Positions 5,908-7,853 of a stretch of 7,853 bases of DNA are shown here, in pieces. The stretch is taken from NCBI GenBank assembly GCA_026988445.1, contig JALSLF010000542.1:1-7853 (forward strand). Reading direction: 5' to 3'. The stretch is from Bacteroidales bacterium (GTDB taxonomy: Bacteria > Bacteroidota > Bacteroidia > Bacteroidales > NBLH01). Each line of letters opens with the position of its first letter. The stretch's first letter is position 1. The position numbers and the translations under genes were made by a program. The notes beneath the pieces are model-generated. The model had not been told where the DNA came from. It did no database searches and saw only the letters and a list, made by a program, of their open reading frames with translations.

Positions 5908-7119
5908 ATGAAAACCAAATTAATCTTTCTTTTGGGAATTGTATTTTTAATAAATGCTTGTAAAAACGATAATCCGGAGCCGCATGTTTTTAAACGGGGG
6001 CAAATTACTGATAGTGAAAAATCCGGAACCAGAACTACTACCGATATAAAGGCATTGTTGTCGTTATACAGCTATTCTTTTGCAAGTCAGATAAACTATA
6101 CTTATGGTGTTGATTTATATAGTATTAAATATGAGACTATTAATCCTGACGGTTCAGAAACAATAGCCTCGGGTTTATTGGCAGTTCCTATAGGCAAAAC
6201 TACGGTTTCGCCTTTGTTAAGTTTTCAACATGGAACTGTTTTGAAAGATAATATTGTACCTTCTACTTTGGCACTTGGCTCAGGAATGGAAATTGGCTTG
6301 ATTTTCGGAACCGAAGGTTATGTAGTTTGTATGCCTGATTATCTTGGTTTGGGAGCAGGAGAGGGTTTGCATCCTTATATGCACGCCAAGTCTGAGGCTA
6401 CGGCGAGTATTGATATGATAAGAGCTGCAAAAAATAAACTAAGTGAACTGGGTATCTCCATCAATAATCAATTATTTTTACTTGGTTATTCGCAAGGCGG
6501 GCATGCTACTATGGCTACTCATCAAGCTATTGAACAAGATTATGCTGATGAATTTACAGTAACTGCAAGTGCACCAATGGCTGGCCCTTTTGATGTATCG
6601 GGAATAATGGCAGATATTGTTTTAAGAAAAGAGGCATATAAGTCGCCCGGCTATTTACCCTATATGCTGTATGCATACAATTCCGTATATCATTTTTATG
6701 ATAACTTGGAAGCTAATTTTAAGGCACCCTATAATACGAGTTTGCCCCCTTATTTTAACGGGGAGAATTTATATACTTTGTCAGATGTTAATGATGTGAT
6801 GCCTTCAATACCCTCGGATATATTAACTGATGCAGCTTATAATGAAATTTTTAATCATACAAATCAAAAAATTTGGGATGCTTTGAAAGATAATGATTTA
6901 TATGATTGGGTGCCTGTTGCTCCTATCCGTATGTTTCATTGCGATGGCGATGTAACCGTACCAATAGAAAATTCACAAAAAGCGTTGGATCATTTTATTG
7001 CAAATGGTGTAAATAATGCAGACTTAGTTAATCCTTTGCAAGGAGGAACACATTCAACTTGTTTGTTCCCGTGCCTTTTGGGTGCAAAAAATTGGTTTAA
7101 TGAGTTTGCTCAAAAATAA
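5908..7119 (+). CDS. Lipoprotein alpha/beta hydrolase (secretory lipase/esterase-like)
   Basis: Predicted envelope-anchored serine hydrolase acting on esters; the substrate is unknown. Residues 1-18 form a lipoprotein signal ending in INAC, with C18 as the likely lipidated cysteine, followed by a short polar linker. The alpha/beta-hydrolase core shows the oxyanion segment FQHGT (106-110), DYLGLG (144-149), the nucleophile elbow GYSQGG with S195, an acid at D348 (CDGDVTVP) and H382 (GGTHSTC), so the catalytic triad is intact. A helical lid-like insert spans about 225-335. C345, C385 and C389 could form disulfides. The length of 403 residues is usual for this group. There is no type IX C-terminal sorting domain: the chain ends directly after the last core helix. 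It lies 20 bp after the PorV/PorQ-family gene, probably in one operon; a functional link is inference. A hairpin starts 3 bases after the stop. Confidence 0.9.
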   Translation: MKTKLIFLLGIVFLINACKNDNPEPHVFKRGQITDSEKSGTRTTTDIKALLSLYSYSFASQINYTYGVDLYSIKYETINPDGSETIASGLLAVPIGKTTVSPLLSFQHGTVLKDNIVPSTLALGSGMEIGLIFGTEGYVVCMPDYLGLGAGEGLHPYMHAKSEATASIDMIRAAKNKLSELGISINNQLFLLGYSQGGHATMATHQAIEQDYADEFTVTASAPMAGPFDVSGIMADIVLRKEAYKSPGYLPYMLYAYNSVYHFYDNLEANFKAPYNTSLPPYFNGENLYTLSDVNDVMPSIPSDILTDAAYNEIFNHTNQKIWDALKDNDLYDWVPVAPIRMFHCDGDVTVPIENSQKALDHFIANGVNNADLVNPLQGGTHSTCLFPCLLGAKNWFNEFAQK

Positions 7120-7122
7120 AAA

Positions 7123-7153
7123 AAAGCTTTCGCTTAAAAGTAGCGAAAGCTTT
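7123..7153 (-). terminator. Intrinsic terminator between convergent genes
   Basis: AAAGCTTTCGCT (7123-7134) and AGCGAAAGCTTT (7142-7153) form a perfect 12-bp stem with a 7-base loop. On the minus strand the stem is followed by TTTTTATTTTTG, a good U-tract, so it should end transcripts from the leftward peptidase gene. On the plus strand only the last TTT of the stem is available, but the hairpin sits 3 bases after the hydrolase stop and may serve both directions. Confidence 0.85.
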
Positions 7154-7158
7154 AAACA

Positions 7159-7181
7159 TATAATCGCTCATTTTAGCTTAA
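7159..7181. repeat. Orphan terminal repeat of the long-hairpin family
   Basis: These 23 bases match the right end of copy 2 (7325-7347) at 20 positions, in the same orientation, including ATAATCGCTCA and the closing TTAA. They directly abut the left edge of copy 2. ATAATCGCTCA (7160-7170) can also pair perfectly with TGAGCGATTAT (7190-7200), giving an 11-bp stem that competes with the full-length hairpin. Confidence 0.8.
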
Positions 7182-7346
7182 ACCTAAATTGAGCGATTAT
7201 CTACTTCAATAAGCACCAATCTATTGAGTTAAAAAGATTTACAAAAAAAGACTCAAATACTTGAAAGTATTCTTACTTTTTTTCTAAATTTTTTAATCTC
7301 AATATCTTGGCACTTCTTTTTATACATAATCGCTCAATTTAGGTTA
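7180..7346. repeat. 167-bp long-hairpin repeat, copy 2
   Basis: Colinear with copy 1 at a constant offset of 5075 bases, 155 of 167 positions identical and no gaps. The terminal repeats pair without mismatch over 7181-7203, except at about 7203. The apical stem is AATACT-TGAA-AGTATT (7256-7271). TTAA lies at both edges (7178-7181 and 7344-7347); the right one contains the stop codon of the leftward peptidase gene, so the element sits immediately downstream of that gene and before its terminator. Confidence 0.9.
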
Positions 7347-7853
7347 AAACCGATATGCTGCTTTTTTTAATTCCGGTACAGATTTTATCGGCTTAGGCGG
7401 ATTTAAATATTTTGCCAAAAATTTATATATTTTTACTCTTATTTTTTGAGCAATTTGAGTATCAATTCTGTCAAACGAATGACCACCTTCTACATCTTTA
7501 TATATTTCATATTCAAATTTTTTACCTTCGGCTTTAAGTGCCTGAATTAGGTGTTCAACTTCCAAAACATTTACATCATCATCGTTTGTGTTTGTATGGA
7601 TTAATAAAGGTGTATTTTTAAACTTATGAGCATTCCATGCCGGCGAGCGCCTTTTGTATTCTTCTACATCCTCATAAACGGTTTTCCCTATATGATAATC
7701 AGCAGAATATAAATCACGATAGTCTTGGGTTAGATATCCCAAGCGGGCAATCAAATCGCTAACAGGGACTCCGGCAAAGGCAACCTGATATGCTTCGGGG
7801 TGCTCAAATATGTTCATTAAAGCAATCATTCCGCCATGTGTAAATGGCAAATT
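7344..7853 (-). CDS. S9 (prolyl oligopeptidase-type) peptidase, C-terminal part, truncated by the window edge
   Basis: Only the last 170 residues are present; the gene continues past position 7853, so there is no start here. The fragment is the C-terminal alpha/beta-hydrolase half of a dipeptidyl-aminopeptidase/acylaminoacyl-peptidase-like enzyme: THGGMIALMNIFEHPE follows the nucleophile strand, AFAGVPVSDL, YHIGK and RRSPAWNAHKFK are typical, NTNDDDVNV carries the catalytic aspartate, and EGGHSFDR the catalytic histidine. The elbow, normally GxSxGG, reads LPFTHGG, with threonine (codon 7839-7841) in the serine position. It ends in KPIKSVPELKKAAYRF and a TAA stop lying in the TTAA that borders hairpin-repeat copy 2. 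Probably exported in the full protein, but the N-terminus is outside the window. Confidence 0.93.
   Translation of the reverse strand, partial: NLPFTHGGMIALMNIFEHPEAYQVAFAGVPVSDLIARLGYLTQDYRDLYSADYHIGKTVYEDVEEYKRRSPAWNAHKFKNTPLLIHTNTNDDDVNVLEVEHLIQALKAEGKKFEYEIYKDVEGGHSFDRIDTQIAQKIRVKIYKFLAKYLNPPKPIKSVPELKKAAYRF

Overview
The window looks like chromosomal DNA from a member of the Bacteroidota. The evidence is the low G+C content (roughly one third, by eye), a PorV/PorQ-type outer-membrane barrel, a Bacteroides-type 500-residue glutamine synthetase, and a TAnnTTTG promoter box ahead of the barrel gene. Palindromes built on GCACC-AAA-GGTGC also fit; from memory these are common in this phylum. 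I cannot place it more finely.

Layout from left to right. Positions 1-570 hold no convincing gene. They carry a cluster of short hairpins (47-385) and then a 128-bp element with 18-bp imperfect terminal inverted repeats (431-558) that ends just past the stop codon of a leftward glutamine synthetase gene (571-2076). A divergent intergenic region (2083-2446) contains a 167-bp long-hairpin repeat, then a rightward cation diffusion facilitator gene (2447-3370). This converges, with 17 bp between, on a leftward phosphatidylserine synthase gene (3388-4236). An AT-rich intergenic region with several direct and tandem repeats (4237-4804) precedes a rightward pair, 20 bp apart: a PorV/PorQ-family outer-membrane protein (4805-5887) and a lipoprotein alpha/beta hydrolase (5908-7119). 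A hairpin terminator and a second copy of the 167-bp repeat (7180-7346) separate this pair from the 3' end of a leftward S9-type peptidase that runs off the right edge (7344-7853).

The genes are mostly housekeeping (nitrogen assimilation, metal export, phospholipid synthesis) plus two cell-envelope genes, and I see no gene cluster that forms a new multi-protein system. The most interesting content is non-coding. The two copies of the 167-bp repeat are about 93% identical without gaps. Each folds end to end into one hairpin, and most of their differences are paired changes that keep the fold. The left-end hairpin array has a mirrored architecture with matched spacings but different stem sequences. 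Secondary points are a threonine where the S9 peptidase should have its nucleophile serine, an unusual DxxxD/NxxxD metal site in the exporter, and tandem heptamers upstream of the barrel gene.
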